Source of the DNA: Pseudomonadota bacterium | GTDB lineage: Bacteria; Pseudomonadota; Alphaproteobacteria; Rhizobiales; Hyphomicrobiaceae | Length of the DNA stretch: 64,000 bases | NCBI GenBank assembly: GCA_023423275.1 | Contig: JAFAFW010000058.1 | Span: 62,001 to 126,000 of the forward strand | Reading direction: 5' to 3' | Shown here: one piece after another, positions 1 to 8,008 of the stretch | How the letters are laid out: every line of letters starts with the position of its first letter | How positions within the stretch are numbered: the stretch's first letter is position 1 | Position numbers and translations under genes: made by a program | Notes under the pieces: model-generated | What the model was told of the DNA's origin: nothing | What the model saw: only the letters and a program-made list of their open reading frames with translations | The model's database searches: none

Positions 1-639
1 AACCGGCTTGATTTCTCAATAACAGCTGGAGAGCGTGTAGGCCCGATGCCCTTCCTGGAACACGTTGTCCGAGCACTGAAGCCAGGTGGACGGGCTGCTG
101 TCGTAATGCCTGACAACATCCTATTCGGGAACGGCACCGGAACAGCACTGCGCACGTGGCTGATGGATCTGTGCGACCTGCACACAATCCTTAGGCTTCC
201 GACCGGTATTTTCTATGCGCAAGGCGTGAAAACTAACGTGCTTTTCTTTACACGAGGGCACAAAGATCGCAGCAGCACAAAAGCTGTCTGGTTTTACGAT
301 ATGCGGGCGGACATGCCAGCGTTCGGGAAAACTGTCCCGCTAACGGTCAAGCACTTTGCGGAGTTTGAGGCTGCCTTCGGCAAGGATGCAAGTGGAAAGG
401 GCAAGAGAAAGGATCAAGGCGAAGGCGGCCGATTTCGATGCTTCACCCGCGAGCAAATTCGCGAGCGCAATGACAATCTCGACGTGACTTGGCTACGGGA
501 CGATGGAACGGACCTCGAAAGCCTGCTCACCGAACCGGACGAAATTGCGGCCGCCATCGTGGGCCACCTTCGTAATGCGTTGGAGGAAATAGAGTCGATC
601 GCAGATGAATTTGTTGCCATCCCGGGAGCTGCGACGTGA
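1..639 (+). CDS. hsdM: Type I restriction-modification DNA methylase (M subunit), C-terminal part
   Basis: This is the 3' end of a gene that begins before base 1; the frame is open from the first base. The product is the modification subunit of a type I restriction-modification enzyme, which N6-methylates adenines using S-adenosylmethionine. The visible part carries the stretch that follows the catalytic motif in HsdM: LKPGGRAAVVMPDNILF, then GIFYAQGVKTNVLFF, as in the N6_Mtase family (PF02384). The C-terminal tail (about residues 120-212 of the visible part) should dock HsdS. The stop overlaps the hsdS start by 4 bases (ATGA), so the two are translationally coupled. The NPPY motif and the AdoMet-binding motif lie upstream and cannot be checked. 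Confidence 0.9.
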   Translation, partial: NRLDFSITAGERVGPMPFLEHVVRALKPGGRAAVVMPDNILFGNGTGTALRTWLMDLCDLHTILRLPTGIFYAQGVKTNVLFFTRGHKDRSSTKAVWFYDMRADMPAFGKTVPLTVKHFAEFEAAFGKDASGKGKRKDQGEGGRFRCFTREQIRERNDNLDVTWLRDDGTDLESLLTEPDEIAAAIVGHLRNALEEIESIADEFVAIPGAAT

Positions 640-2210
640 GCGAGATCCCATCCAGCTGGATAAGAGTGCCCATTGGACAACTTTGCGATCTTATCAACGG
701 CCGCGCATTCAAGCCGTCAGAGTGGGGCACGCGGGGATTGCCAATTATACGAATTCAGAACTTGAACAAACCCGAGGCGAAGTTCAACTATTTCTCCGGC
801 CCAGTGCGCGACAAGTTTTTGGTACAGCACGGGGACCTCCTTTTCGCTTGGTCAGGAACGCCTGGTACGTCGTTTGGCGCCCACGTATGGACCGGTGGCA
901 GGGCCGTTCTAAATCAGCATATTTTCAAAGTCGTATTTGATGCCTCCACGTTGGAGCGTGATTTCTTTCGCTACGCGATCAATCAGACACTAGATGAGTT
1001 GATTCAGAAGGCACACGGTGGCGTCGGATTGCGGCACATCACCAAGGGCAAGTTCGAAGAGACGGAGATAGCTCTTCCACCCTTCGAGGAACAGAAGAGG
1101 ATTGTTCACAAGCTCTCACGCTTGACAGCAAGGCTGCGCCGCGCTGCGCACGAACTCGATCGCCTTCCCACTCTGATCGACAAGTATCGACACGCTGTAT
1201 TGTCATCTGCCTTCGGAACTCTACTCAGCAGCGAAGACAATGCGGGCGCGGTCGTCGCGCCGCTCTCTGCCCTCGTTGACGACGGCCCTACCAATGGTTG
1301 GTCACCGAAAAGTGGTCCGGATGCCCAAGGCGCGCTCACGCTTAAGCTGACAGCGACTACCTCCGGTGAGCTTCGACTGGACGATCAAGCGACAAAGCGC
1401 ATCTATGAAACGCCAGGTAGCAACTCCCGATTTTGGCTAGAGCCGGGAGATCTGCTCGTTCAACGAGCTAACACGATTGAATATCTTGGAGCGGCCGCAA
1501 TCTTTTCGGGACCGCCAAGGACCTACATTTATCCCGACTTGATGATGCGGCTCAGAGTAAGCGACAGACACGTCCGCGAGTACCTCTGGAGATTCTTGAA
1601 CTCTATGGAGGCTCGTTCTTATCTGCGGGAGCGTGCAAGCGGCACGGCCGGCAACATGCCTAAAATAAGCGGCTCGACTCTGAAATCGCTGCCAGTGCCT
1701 GTGCCCGCTGACGGAAATTTTCAGCGAGTGAACCAGGCCATCAACCGGGCGCTCGCATGGATCTCGACCGTCAAGACTGACGTTGAAAAAAGCACCGGCT
1801 TAATTACTCATCTGGAGCACCATATCCTAGGCAAGGCATTCTCCGGAACTCTTGTCGCGCAAGATAGTCGAGATGAACCGTCTGCCGAACTACTCAACCG
1901 CATCAAGGTTTTGCGGCAGCAACATCAAGTATCTCCAGTACGAAGAGGCAGAACTGCTCAGCCTCGGAAGAGCACCAAAGGAACGACGAAAAGGAAAATT
2001 CTTATGGGAAAGACAAGATCGGATGTCGCGCCTAACCATTTGAGCAAGACGCTTGCTGCGCTTGGCGGCGCAGCTAGATCGAAGCAGCTTTGGCAAGGGA
2101 GTGAGATGGATATCGAGGAGTTCTACAAGCAGCTTCGGCAGGAAGTGAAGGCTGGCCATATCCGCGAGGGAAGCAAGAAGGACGAGTTGGTGATCGCCGA
2201 TGCGTCTTGA
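636..2210 (+). CDS. hsdS: Type I restriction-modification specificity subunit with C-terminal extension
   Basis: The DNA-specificity subunit, 524 aa, which sets the bipartite recognition sequence for HsdM and HsdR. Two target-recognition domains are visible, at about residues 3-165 (ending in LPPFEEQKRIVHKL, the classical helix start after TRD1) and about 205-355 (ending with GSTLKSLPVPVP), each followed by a helical spacer. The protein is roughly 100 residues longer than usual HsdS. From about residue 430 there is a basic linker and then a region resembling a winged helix (LSKTLAALGGAARSKQLW, EFYKQLRQEVKAGHIREG). It overlaps hsdM by 4 bases and the downstream ATPase by 11, so it belongs to one transcript. 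The function of the tail is unknown. Confidence 0.92.
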   Translation: MSEIPSSWIRVPIGQLCDLINGRAFKPSEWGTRGLPIIRIQNLNKPEAKFNYFSGPVRDKFLVQHGDLLFAWSGTPGTSFGAHVWTGGRAVLNQHIFKVVFDASTLERDFFRYAINQTLDELIQKAHGGVGLRHITKGKFEETEIALPPFEEQKRIVHKLSRLTARLRRAAHELDRLPTLIDKYRHAVLSSAFGTLLSSEDNAGAVVAPLSALVDDGPTNGWSPKSGPDAQGALTLKLTATTSGELRLDDQATKRIYETPGSNSRFWLEPGDLLVQRANTIEYLGAAAIFSGPPRTYIYPDLMMRLRVSDRHVREYLWRFLNSMEARSYLRERASGTAGNMPKISGSTLKSLPVPVPADGNFQRVNQAINRALAWISTVKTDVEKSTGLITHLEHHILGKAFSGTLVAQDSRDEPSAELLNRIKVLRQQHQVSPVRRGRTAQPRKSTKGTTKRKILMGKTRSDVAPNHLSKTLAALGGAARSKQLWQGSEMDIEEFYKQLRQEVKAGHIREGSKKDELVIADAS

Positions 2211-3783
2211 TTGGTTGAAGCTTCGCGCATTCAAGAATCTCCAGAACGTCGAGATCAACTTCGACGAGCGCGAGCTTTCGACTGTCCTCATCGGCGAAAA
2301 CGGAACGGGAAAATCAAACGTCATTGAAGCCATCGTGACCATCTTCCGGGATCTGGACTTCGGGGACAGCACAAGTTTTCCATACTCCATAGCTTACAGC
2401 TGTCACGGCCACCGCGTTGTGGTGGACAACAACTATACGGCAAAGAACCTTACATTCGTCGTCGACAATGAGCCTCTCTCGCGCGGCGCATTTGCTTCGC
2501 GGAAGGCCGATCTGCTCCCCGCCAACGTGTTCGGCTATTACTCGGGAGGCAGCCGCCGTTTGGAAGTGCTCTTCGACAAGCATCAGCTGCGATACTACAG
2601 AAGGGTCATTGCTCACGACTCATCGCCGGTCGATATGAAGGACATCGATTTAAGGCGGCTGTTCTACTGCAGGCCCGCCTACGGGCAGCTGGCGCTGCTC
2701 AGCTACTTCGCTTTCGGGAGCGATTCAGCCAAGTCGTTTCTGAAGAAGCATCTGGGCATTTCGGCTTTCGACAGCGCGCTGCTTGTCCTGCGCAAGCCAC
2801 GATGGGCAGGCAGCAAGCCGACCCACCATCAGCTTGAGCATGGCGACCCTCGCTTCTGGTACTCAGCTGGTCTCGTGCGCGGATTGCTCGAAAAGCTTTG
2901 GGAGCATTCGCTCGCGCCAATCACCGATCAAACCCGCGAGCAGGACGACTACCGCACGAAGGCGGCGAGCGAAGAACAGGTCTTCATCTTCATCAAGGAC
3001 GCGCAGGCGCTGCGCGATATCGCAAAATCCTTCGGCGATGAACGGACGTTCTTCTCCGTCCTTGAAACCCTCGACATCTCCGACCTCATCCGCGAGGTGA
3101 GGATATGGGTCGCGAAGACAGGCGTAGATGGAGAGCTTCCGTTCCACGAGATCAGCGACGGCGAAAAGCAGCTGTTGAGCGTGCTCGGCCTGATGCGCTT
3201 TACAGGCAAGGACGAGAGCTTGTTTCTGCTTGACGAGCCGGATACGCATCTCAACCCCGCATGGAAGTGGGATTACCTGCAGCTGGTGAAAGACGTGGCT
3301 CAGAAGAATGGGGAGAGCCACATCATCATGACGAGCCACGATCCGCTGACCATGGGCAGCCTTAAGGCGTCGCAGGTTCAGGTTATGGCGACGTCAGAGG
3401 ACGGCAAGGTGTCCGTTGCGCCGCCGAGCGTCGATCCGCGTGGGCTCGGCTTCACCAGTATCCTCACGCAGATCTTTGGGCTTCCGACCACGATTGATCC
3501 CGAGACACAAAACCGCCTCGAAGAGCGCAATCGCCTGGTCCGCATAGATCGCCGCACGAAGGATCAGGAGGTTCGGCTGATCAAGCTGTCGGAGGAGCTT
3601 AAGCAGCTCGGGTTTGTCTTGGAGGATAGAGAGCCCGAGTACGAACTCTTCCTGCGGGCGATGGGCGAAATAAAGCGCGAGCGGCGGGCAGTCCATTCCC
3701 CCGAGGAGATTGCAAAAAAGAACGAGGTCGCCAAGCGTATGTTGGCTGAGATCATGTCGAAAAAGAAGGCCAACAAGCAGTGA
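2200..3783 (+). CDS. SMC/ABC-like AAA ATPase, PtuA-like, embedded in the RM operon
   Basis: A 527-aa ATPase of the AAA_21/OLD-like family. Walker A is GENGTGKS at residues 32-39, an ABC-type signature ISDGEKQLLS starts near residue 318, and Walker B is LLDEPDTHLNP near 344-354, followed by the H-loop TSHDP. The middle, about residues 60-310, has no domain I recognise. The C-terminus from about residue 440 is charged and probably helical. It begins inside the end of hsdS and its stop overlaps the HNH gene by 4 bases (GTGA). ATPase plus HNH protein is the arrangement of PtuA/PtuB in Septu anti-phage systems, so I infer a nuclease-effector pair coupled to the RM system. RloA-type ATPases of type I loci are the main alternative label. 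Confidence 0.82.
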   Translation: MRLDWLKLRAFKNLQNVEINFDERELSTVLIGENGTGKSNVIEAIVTIFRDLDFGDSTSFPYSIAYSCHGHRVVVDNNYTAKNLTFVVDNEPLSRGAFASRKADLLPANVFGYYSGGSRRLEVLFDKHQLRYYRRVIAHDSSPVDMKDIDLRRLFYCRPAYGQLALLSYFAFGSDSAKSFLKKHLGISAFDSALLVLRKPRWAGSKPTHHQLEHGDPRFWYSAGLVRGLLEKLWEHSLAPITDQTREQDDYRTKAASEEQVFIFIKDAQALRDIAKSFGDERTFFSVLETLDISDLIREVRIWVAKTGVDGELPFHEISDGEKQLLSVLGLMRFTGKDESLFLLDEPDTHLNPAWKWDYLQLVKDVAQKNGESHIIMTSHDPLTMGSLKASQVQVMATSEDGKVSVAPPSVDPRGLGFTSILTQIFGLPTTIDPETQNRLEERNRLVRIDRRTKDQEVRLIKLSEELKQLGFVLEDREPEYELFLRAMGEIKRERRAVHSPEEIAKKNEVAKRMLAEIMSKKKANKQ

Positions 3784-4625
3784 TCTTTATCTTTCAGGAC
3801 TCCGCGAGAATCCCTCAGGCATGGTTGGACAAAGTCGCAGCTTTGCAGGCTGAGCTTGAGACTTTGCCAACCGCTGCGGAGCGTAAAGCTTTCATCGCGA
3901 GCAAGTCCGCTGTGTGGGGGGAGATCAAGGATAAGCTCCTCGAAATGTCAAAAGGCAAGTGTTGGTACTCTGAAGCCCCCGACGCCGTGTCGGACTGGCA
4001 TGTGGATCATTTCCGTCCCAAGGGCAGGGCGCTTGACGAGGACAAGACCGAACACGAGGGCTACGCTTGGCTCGCCTTCGATTGGAAGAACTACCGCATC
4101 GCAGGCAGTTATCCGAACTCCCCGCACAAGGACGATGAAGGGAAGACCCGGGGCAAGTGGGATTTCTTCCCTCTGGGCAACGGCTCGCCACGGGCGGACT
4201 GGACAAACCGCAATTGCGCGACGGAGATCTGCCTGCTCCTTGACCCTACGAAGAAGAACGATCCGAAGCTACTGACGTTCGACGAGGAGGGGATACCGAT
4301 GCCCTCCGACCCCAACAACCCTCTGACGAAGAAGAAGGTTGCGGTAACGGTTCACTACCTATTCCTTGATAGCCCGAGACTTATTGCCGCTCGAAAGAAG
4401 CGTTGGCGCGAGACCAGCGAGTGGATCGAGGAGTATCACAAAGTTTGCCCCACCGATTACGATGCCTGCACACTGCAGGATTGGGAGCGATTTGAACGTC
4501 TTGTAGAACGGCTGGGCACGATCACCGGCCAAGACGCACATTACGCCGCGACGGCCCGCGCCTGCCTGCGCGCCAACGGCCTGGGCTTTCTTATCCAAGC
4601 GCCTGAAGAGGCACTTGCAGCATAA
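3780..4625 (+). CDS. HNH-family nuclease, PtuB-like partner of the ATPase
   Basis: A 281-aa protein with GTG start overlapping the ATPase stop. The HNH-like core is at about residues 59-115: KCWYSE (61-65), then HVDHFRPK (74-81) and an Asn-containing stretch near 104-113. That matches the TIGR02646/PtuB-type HNH pattern, in which a C-x-x-C knuckle precedes D-x-H-F-R-P-K. Here the second Cys of the knuckle is Ser (CWYS), so the zinc site may be altered. Downstream the protein is unrelated to anything I recognise and keeps a low content of hydrophobic segments, so it is probably cytoplasmic. The expected role is ATPase-gated DNA cleavage during infection, by analogy only. It is the last intact gene of the hsd operon. 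Confidence 0.78.
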   Translation: MIFIFQDSARIPQAWLDKVAALQAELETLPTAAERKAFIASKSAVWGEIKDKLLEMSKGKCWYSEAPDAVSDWHVDHFRPKGRALDEDKTEHEGYAWLAFDWKNYRIAGSYPNSPHKDDEGKTRGKWDFFPLGNGSPRADWTNRNCATEICLLLDPTKKNDPKLLTFDEEGIPMPSDPNNPLTKKKVAVTVHYLFLDSPRLIAARKKRWRETSEWIEEYHKVCPTDYDACTLQDWERFERLVERLGTITGQDAHYAATARACLRANGLGFLIQAPEEALAA

Positions 4626-4679
4626 TTATATGCCTCTCTGTACCGCCTAATGTTCTGGGAGACTTGTTCTTCGAGCTAA

Positions 4680-4856
4680 GCGGTCAGATTCGCATATGCG
4701 GAAGAGCGACGGCTCTTCTACGTGGCCCTGACAAGGGCACGGCATTCGGTGACGATATTGGCCGACCGGGACACACCGTCGATCTTTGCCACAGAGTTTC
4801 TGGAAGACAAGGCGTGTGGCGCGATTCTGCTGGCCGATCTGAGCATTGGCGCGTGA
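4680..4856 (+). pseudogene. Fossil C-terminus of a UvrD/PcrA-type helicase
   Basis: This open stretch of 58 codons ends in TGA and has no start codon of its own; a stop (4677-4679) closes it at the 5' side. It translates to AYAEERRLFYVALTRAR followed by HSVTILADRD, which is motif VI of superfamily 1 helicases of the UvrD/PcrA/Rep type and the residues that normally follow it. The rest of the helicase, about 600 residues, is missing. It lies 54 bases after the HNH gene in the same direction, so a deletion has brought the end of a helicase gene next to the RM/ATPase/HNH operon. The remaining sequence in 4626-4922 shows nothing else. Confidence 0.75.
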
Positions 4857-4922
4857 GCCTGCTTGTCACTCCAGCTTTGGCGCTTTTGGCCAACTTCTCG
4901 AGGACTGCGCACCGTTCTACAG

Positions 4923-5681
4923 CTAACGCCACCGCGGCTCCGGTTTATACGCCATCTCGGCAACAACTTTGGTCGCGTCACCTCGCCCTTTGTATCGACC
5001 AAGCAGATCGCCGCTCTCATCATCACTGATGGCGTCGACACGATACAGATTCCACTTACTGTCGTCGGTCGGTGACAGCCGGTATGTCCGCCCATTCGTC
5101 CTGCAGTACCAGTGCTTGGATCCCCGGATCTGAGTCCATTTGCAGTCCGCTCCGGATAAGAGGCGCTGCTCGCGCTCCACTTGCGCTTCTTCACTTGCCT
5201 TCCGCCATCGTGCTTGTCGCTCATCCTGCAGTCGCGACTCTTCCTGCTCGACGTGCTCGCGGAGCCTGCCGAGGATCGCCGGCATATCGGTGCCGGCCTC
5301 TCGTTCCTGAGCGTAGATGGCCAAACAGCTTTGCTTCAACTCCTCATTGGCCCAGGTATGGCCTTCCAACTCGAAATCCTTCAAGCGCTGATCGACGTCT
5401 GTCATCGTCAGGGCTGGGCCCGGCATCGCGTTCAGAAACGTTCGCAAGTCAGCGATGGGAACCCAGCTACCGACCGCTGATTTCAGCAACATCTCGCGAT
5501 GCTCCGTCCACTTGGTCCAGATCACGTTGCCGCGGTCGATCCTGCGCACGATCTCCTGTGCAAGCTTCGTAATCGAGTGCGGGTCGCGCATGTGTTTCAG
5601 TGACGGGCTTTTGACATAGTCGAACAATATGCGTTTCACCGCCCAGGTGCGTTCGTCGTCGATCATTTCCAGATTGTCCAC
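4923..5681 (-). CDS. Hypothetical protein, second gene of an unknown pair
   Basis: A 252-aa soluble, charged protein that I cannot assign. The GTG at 5681 gives the longest form; an ATG at 5666 (MIDDERTW) is an alternative start. Residues about 140-185 form a Glu/Arg/Gln-rich segment that is probably coiled coil. A compact C-terminal part follows (WTQIRGSKHWYCRTNGRTYRL at about 190-210, with Cys/Trp/Tyr clusters) and could be a small beta domain. No signal peptide or membrane segment is visible. It starts 15 bases after the stop of the 402-aa gene on the same strand, so the two form an operon running towards the helicase remnant and convergent with the RM locus. Confidence 0.6.
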   Translation of the reverse strand: MDNLEMIDDERTWAVKRILFDYVKSPSLKHMRDPHSITKLAQEIVRRIDRGNVIWTKWTEHREMLLKSAVGSWVPIADLRTFLNAMPGPALTMTDVDQRLKDFELEGHTWANEELKQSCLAIYAQEREAGTDMPAILGRLREHVEQEESRLQDERQARWRKASEEAQVEREQRLLSGADCKWTQIRGSKHWYCRTNGRTYRLSPTDDSKWNLYRVDAISDDESGDLLGRYKGRGDATKVVAEMAYKPEPRWR

Positions 5682-5696
5682 TTAAGGCGCTGCCGA

Positions 5697-6905
5697 CTAC
5701 AAGTCATCCGCCTTCGCAGGCGATGGCTTCAGCTCATCATCGTTCAGGAACCGCCGTGATAGAACAGGGTCAATTCGGTCAGCCTGCGCCAGGGCCCACC
5801 GCACCCATTCATCCAATGCTTCGTCGGGCACTGGTGGGTCCAGGTTAAGGTTCAAAGCCCTAACTTCATCCACGTACGCCCTTATCTCGCGCGCTCTTCG
5901 TAGGGCCTGAGCTTCGTCCAGCAGCCGTTCGACGCGCGCCTTTTCGAGGGCAGCAATACGCTCGCGCTCCTTGCGCTCTGCTTCGGCTTTCTGCTTGCGG
6001 GCTTCCTCGATGCGTTCCAGGCGGCGCTGCAAAAGCCATTTGTGATGGTCGATCTGGTGCTCGCGGTAGCGTTCCTCGCCCAAGACAATGAGATTGATCA
6101 GCACTTCGCGCAGGCACGCCTCCAGCGCACGATTGGGCTCATCCTCGGCCAAAGGGATGGCGGCAGTCTTGTAACCGGCCTTGATTGCCAGTCGGAGACT
6201 CTCCCGCCGCTGTCTGGCTTCATCCTGGCCTGTCGTCCGCGGCTTCCGAGGCGCTTCGATCAGTTCAAGCTCGAAGCTCGTACTGCCGATGCGGATTGTG
6301 ATCTCATCGGCCTTATCGCCTCGTACAGACCCGCTGAAGCCCTGCTTTGCCAATGCAAGCAGGATCGCGTTCAGTATACGTAGGCGGCGCTTTTGCAGCG
6401 GGCTGTCGAAAACGGGAGTTTCCCAGGACCAAGCATAGGTCGAATCGCGCTGCTTCTCGCGTTTGCGTTCATCCTTTTCCAGCAGCTTTCGGATATCGGG
6501 GTGAGCCAGCTCGAAGCTCGAGGAGACGCGAACGGCGGATGTCCGCTTGTCGATACGGGCACGGACCGACTCTATGGGTTCATCAAAAACAGGTGCTGGC
6601 GGCTCCGGCTCGCTCTCGTCGATTGGTTCGCGACGGTGCCAGTATCGATCCTGCCCGATTGTCACCACGTCGGAGTGTCCCGGCTCGCGGGGTGGCAGCG
6701 CAAAGGGTGCAACCCGGTGCCCGGCCTTCTTCTTGTTCCAATAGCCGCGAGGTGGAACTGGTATCGAGGCGTTGCGGCAAGCTTTGGCGAGGCCGACATC
6801 CGATATCGCGAACCGCGCTGCGATGTCGCGCATCGGCTCTGACCAAACGAGATTGTAGAGTTCGAGACGAGTAAAGCTGTGCGCCACGGCTGCCCCCATA
6901 GACAC
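5697..6905 (-). CDS. Hypothetical protein with N-terminal HTH-like segment and coiled coil
   Basis: A 402-aa protein, first gene of the pair. Residues about 12-55 look like a helix-turn-helix followed by a conserved turn: RDIAARFAISDVGLAKACR, then IPVPPRGYW and a basic KKKAG. I recall this pattern from uncharacterised proteins of mobile and defence regions, but I know no function for it. A central segment near 160-235 has beta character. Residues about 275-345 are a long Glu/Arg/Lys coiled coil (EEARKQKAEAERKERERI). The start is ATG at 6905, or ATG at 6899. The HTH suggests DNA binding. It is cytoplasmic, with no membrane segments. Confidence 0.65.
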   Translation of the reverse strand: MSMGAAVAHSFTRLELYNLVWSEPMRDIAARFAISDVGLAKACRNASIPVPPRGYWNKKKAGHRVAPFALPPREPGHSDVVTIGQDRYWHRREPIDESEPEPPAPVFDEPIESVRARIDKRTSAVRVSSSFELAHPDIRKLLEKDERKREKQRDSTYAWSWETPVFDSPLQKRRLRILNAILLALAKQGFSGSVRGDKADEITIRIGSTSFELELIEAPRKPRTTGQDEARQRRESLRLAIKAGYKTAAIPLAEDEPNRALEACLREVLINLIVLGEERYREHQIDHHKWLLQRRLERIEEARKQKAEAERKERERIAALEKARVERLLDEAQALRRAREIRAYVDEVRALNLNLDPPVPDEALDEWVRWALAQADRIDPVLSRRFLNDDELKPSPAKADDL

Positions 6906-7066
6906 AGAATGGCACTATATCCTGGAGGTCTCCAACCGCCCGAGCACCGACCATCGCCACAACGAAACCATTAGCGGTAGCAAATGACGCGAGGCGGCCT
7001 ATTCCGGACAGATCACGTGCTCGTTCGGAAAAATTATAGCGCCACTTCAATAACATAGGTGTTCGC

Positions 7067-7091
7067 AGTTTCATCCTGTACGGCGCGCCAA
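7067..7091 (+). repeat. att-like direct repeat, left copy
   Basis: This copy ends in the 13-mer tacggcgcgccaa and begins agtttca..cctg. A second copy with the same elements lies at 8009-8038. The 13-mer is identical in both. The 5' halves match with a short length difference. It looks like the duplicated core of a site-specific integration event, with 'acgtaac' arm-type motifs starting immediately inside it (7092). Confidence 0.5.
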
Positions 7092-7110
7092 ACGTAACAC
7101 AAAAATATCA
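7092..7110 (+). repeat. Single acgtaac motif plus aaaaatatca block
   Basis: One acgtaac heptamer (7092-7098) abuts the left att-like repeat and is followed by aaaaatatca (7101-7110). The same ten bases recur at 7968-7977, just inside the right repeat. The shared order of motifs supports both ends belonging to one element. Confidence 0.45.
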
Positions 7111-7165
7111 TTCCATATCAATGATTTAGCGGTTTCGCGCTGCGATCTTCGGTATCATGGTGCCG

Positions 7166-7189
7166 TAAATAACGTAACATCGACGTAAC
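7166..7189 (+). repeat. Paired acgtaac iterons, left copy
   Basis: The sequence taaata is followed by two acgtaac heptamers whose starts are 11 bases apart, one helical turn. The block is 24 bases and matches 7925-7948 at 21 positions, in the same orientation. Such paired heptamers fit arm-type binding sites of a tyrosine recombinase or the sites of another DNA-bending protein. Confidence 0.55.
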
Positions 7190-7337
7190 AGATTGGGCGT
7201 CGAACCTTGGATTTGTGCTGCGGCACAGCTCGCGCTGATACCGAGGATCTATCAAACTCTCCGCACTCGCACTAACGCACAAGATGTGCTTACAGGAGAT
7301 GATCGTCTCCCATGGTGGGATTTCATGGTCAGATTGA

Positions 7338-7508
7338 TCTGCCGTAGCTGCCAACAAGCGTTGGAAGCGCCCTCTGATTGATCAGTTTCTTGAGATTATT
7401 GATTTGGGGCTGGGAAGGTTCAGATGGGTGAGCACCTCAGTTCGGTTCTTCAAGGACAAGAGTGGCGCAATCACGTCTGCAATCGTGCAGGATATTCTAG
7501 ACGACTGA
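7338..7508 (+). pseudogene. Possible 3' remnant of an unidentified gene
   Basis: This is an open frame of 56 codons with no start, beginning after a TGA and ending in TGA at 7506-7508. The translation (AANKRWKRPLIDQFLEIIDL, then GRFRWVSTSVRFFKDKSGAI and a TSAIVQDILDD end) has the amphipathic composition of a real protein C-terminus. I do not recognise the family. No ribosome site precedes it. It may be a frameshifted or truncated gene inside the att-flanked stretch. The rest of 6906-7567 shows no other gene. Confidence 0.35.
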
Positions 7509-7567
7509 TCTGACTAATTGAGCAAGATTGATGTGATCTCAGCCATCACGCTATCCGTGGCCTACCG

Positions 7568-7891
7568 TTGCGGGATCTGTCTACGATGACGAAGAAATGG
7601 CCGCGCTTCGCAGATATTGATCGACGCGACGGTGAAGAGGATGACGTCGAAATGTTTCGGCGCTGGCAGGTGTATGAACGCGAAATGCGGGCGCTGATCG
7701 CAACCGGCCGCTTCCACGAAGACAGCGATGGATGGTGGGTTGAAACGGAGACCGGCGAACTCGTCGGCCCCGATCCTGAGATTGAGCGACCGATGATGGA
7801 GGGCGATGAAGAAGTCACCCCTATAACCATTGACGAAGCTCTCCCTCCCGCATTCGTCGCTGAAATTCGAAAGCGCCGACAAAGGAAGTAA
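7568..7891 (+). CDS. Small acidic hypothetical protein inside the att-flanked element
   Basis: A protein of 107 aa from the 5'-most start, or 101 aa from the ATG at 7586 (MTKKWPRF). It is strongly acidic, with DRRDGEEDDVE near residue 19 and GDEEVT near 79, and ends in a basic RKRRQRK tail. It has four Trp and no Cys or membrane segment. Residues about 45-70 (GRFHEDSDGWWVETETGELVG) read like a short beta-hairpin unit. It is the only complete gene between the two att-like repeats. I cannot name a family; the acidic surface could suit protein binding or DNA mimicry, but that is a guess. No strong ribosome-binding site precedes either start. Confidence 0.55.
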   Translation: MRDLSTMTKKWPRFADIDRRDGEEDDVEMFRRWQVYEREMRALIATGRFHEDSDGWWVETETGELVGPDPEIERPMMEGDEEVTPITIDEALPPAFVAEIRKRRQRK

Positions 7892-7924
7892 CATTGCTGG
7901 ATGAGTGACCGCATCAGCTATACC

Positions 7925-7948
7925 TAAATAACGTAACGCCAACGTAAC
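7925..7948 (+). repeat. Paired acgtaac iterons, right copy
   Basis: This is the second copy of the 24-base block, differing from the left copy at three positions, all between the two heptamers. Heptamers start at 7931 and 7942, again 11 bases apart. The block lies 61 bases inside the right att-like repeat. Aside from this block, the aaaaatatca repeat and the att-like repeat, 7892-8238 shows no gene I can support. Confidence 0.55.
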
Positions 7949-8008
7949 CATCCGATATTGGGCACATAAAAATATCAATACAAAACAGTAGGTTGCGACA
8001 TCCTTTGG

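Noticed and set aside
4664..5029. A 121-aa open frame on the plus strand after the HNH gene
   Set aside because: It is out of frame with the helicase remnant that overlaps it, has no ribosome site and gives a Pro/Arg/His-rich sequence without family features.
7193..7381. Open frame of 62 aa on the plus strand
   Set aside because: No ribosome site, no recognisable protein, and overlapping frames on both strands of equal quality.
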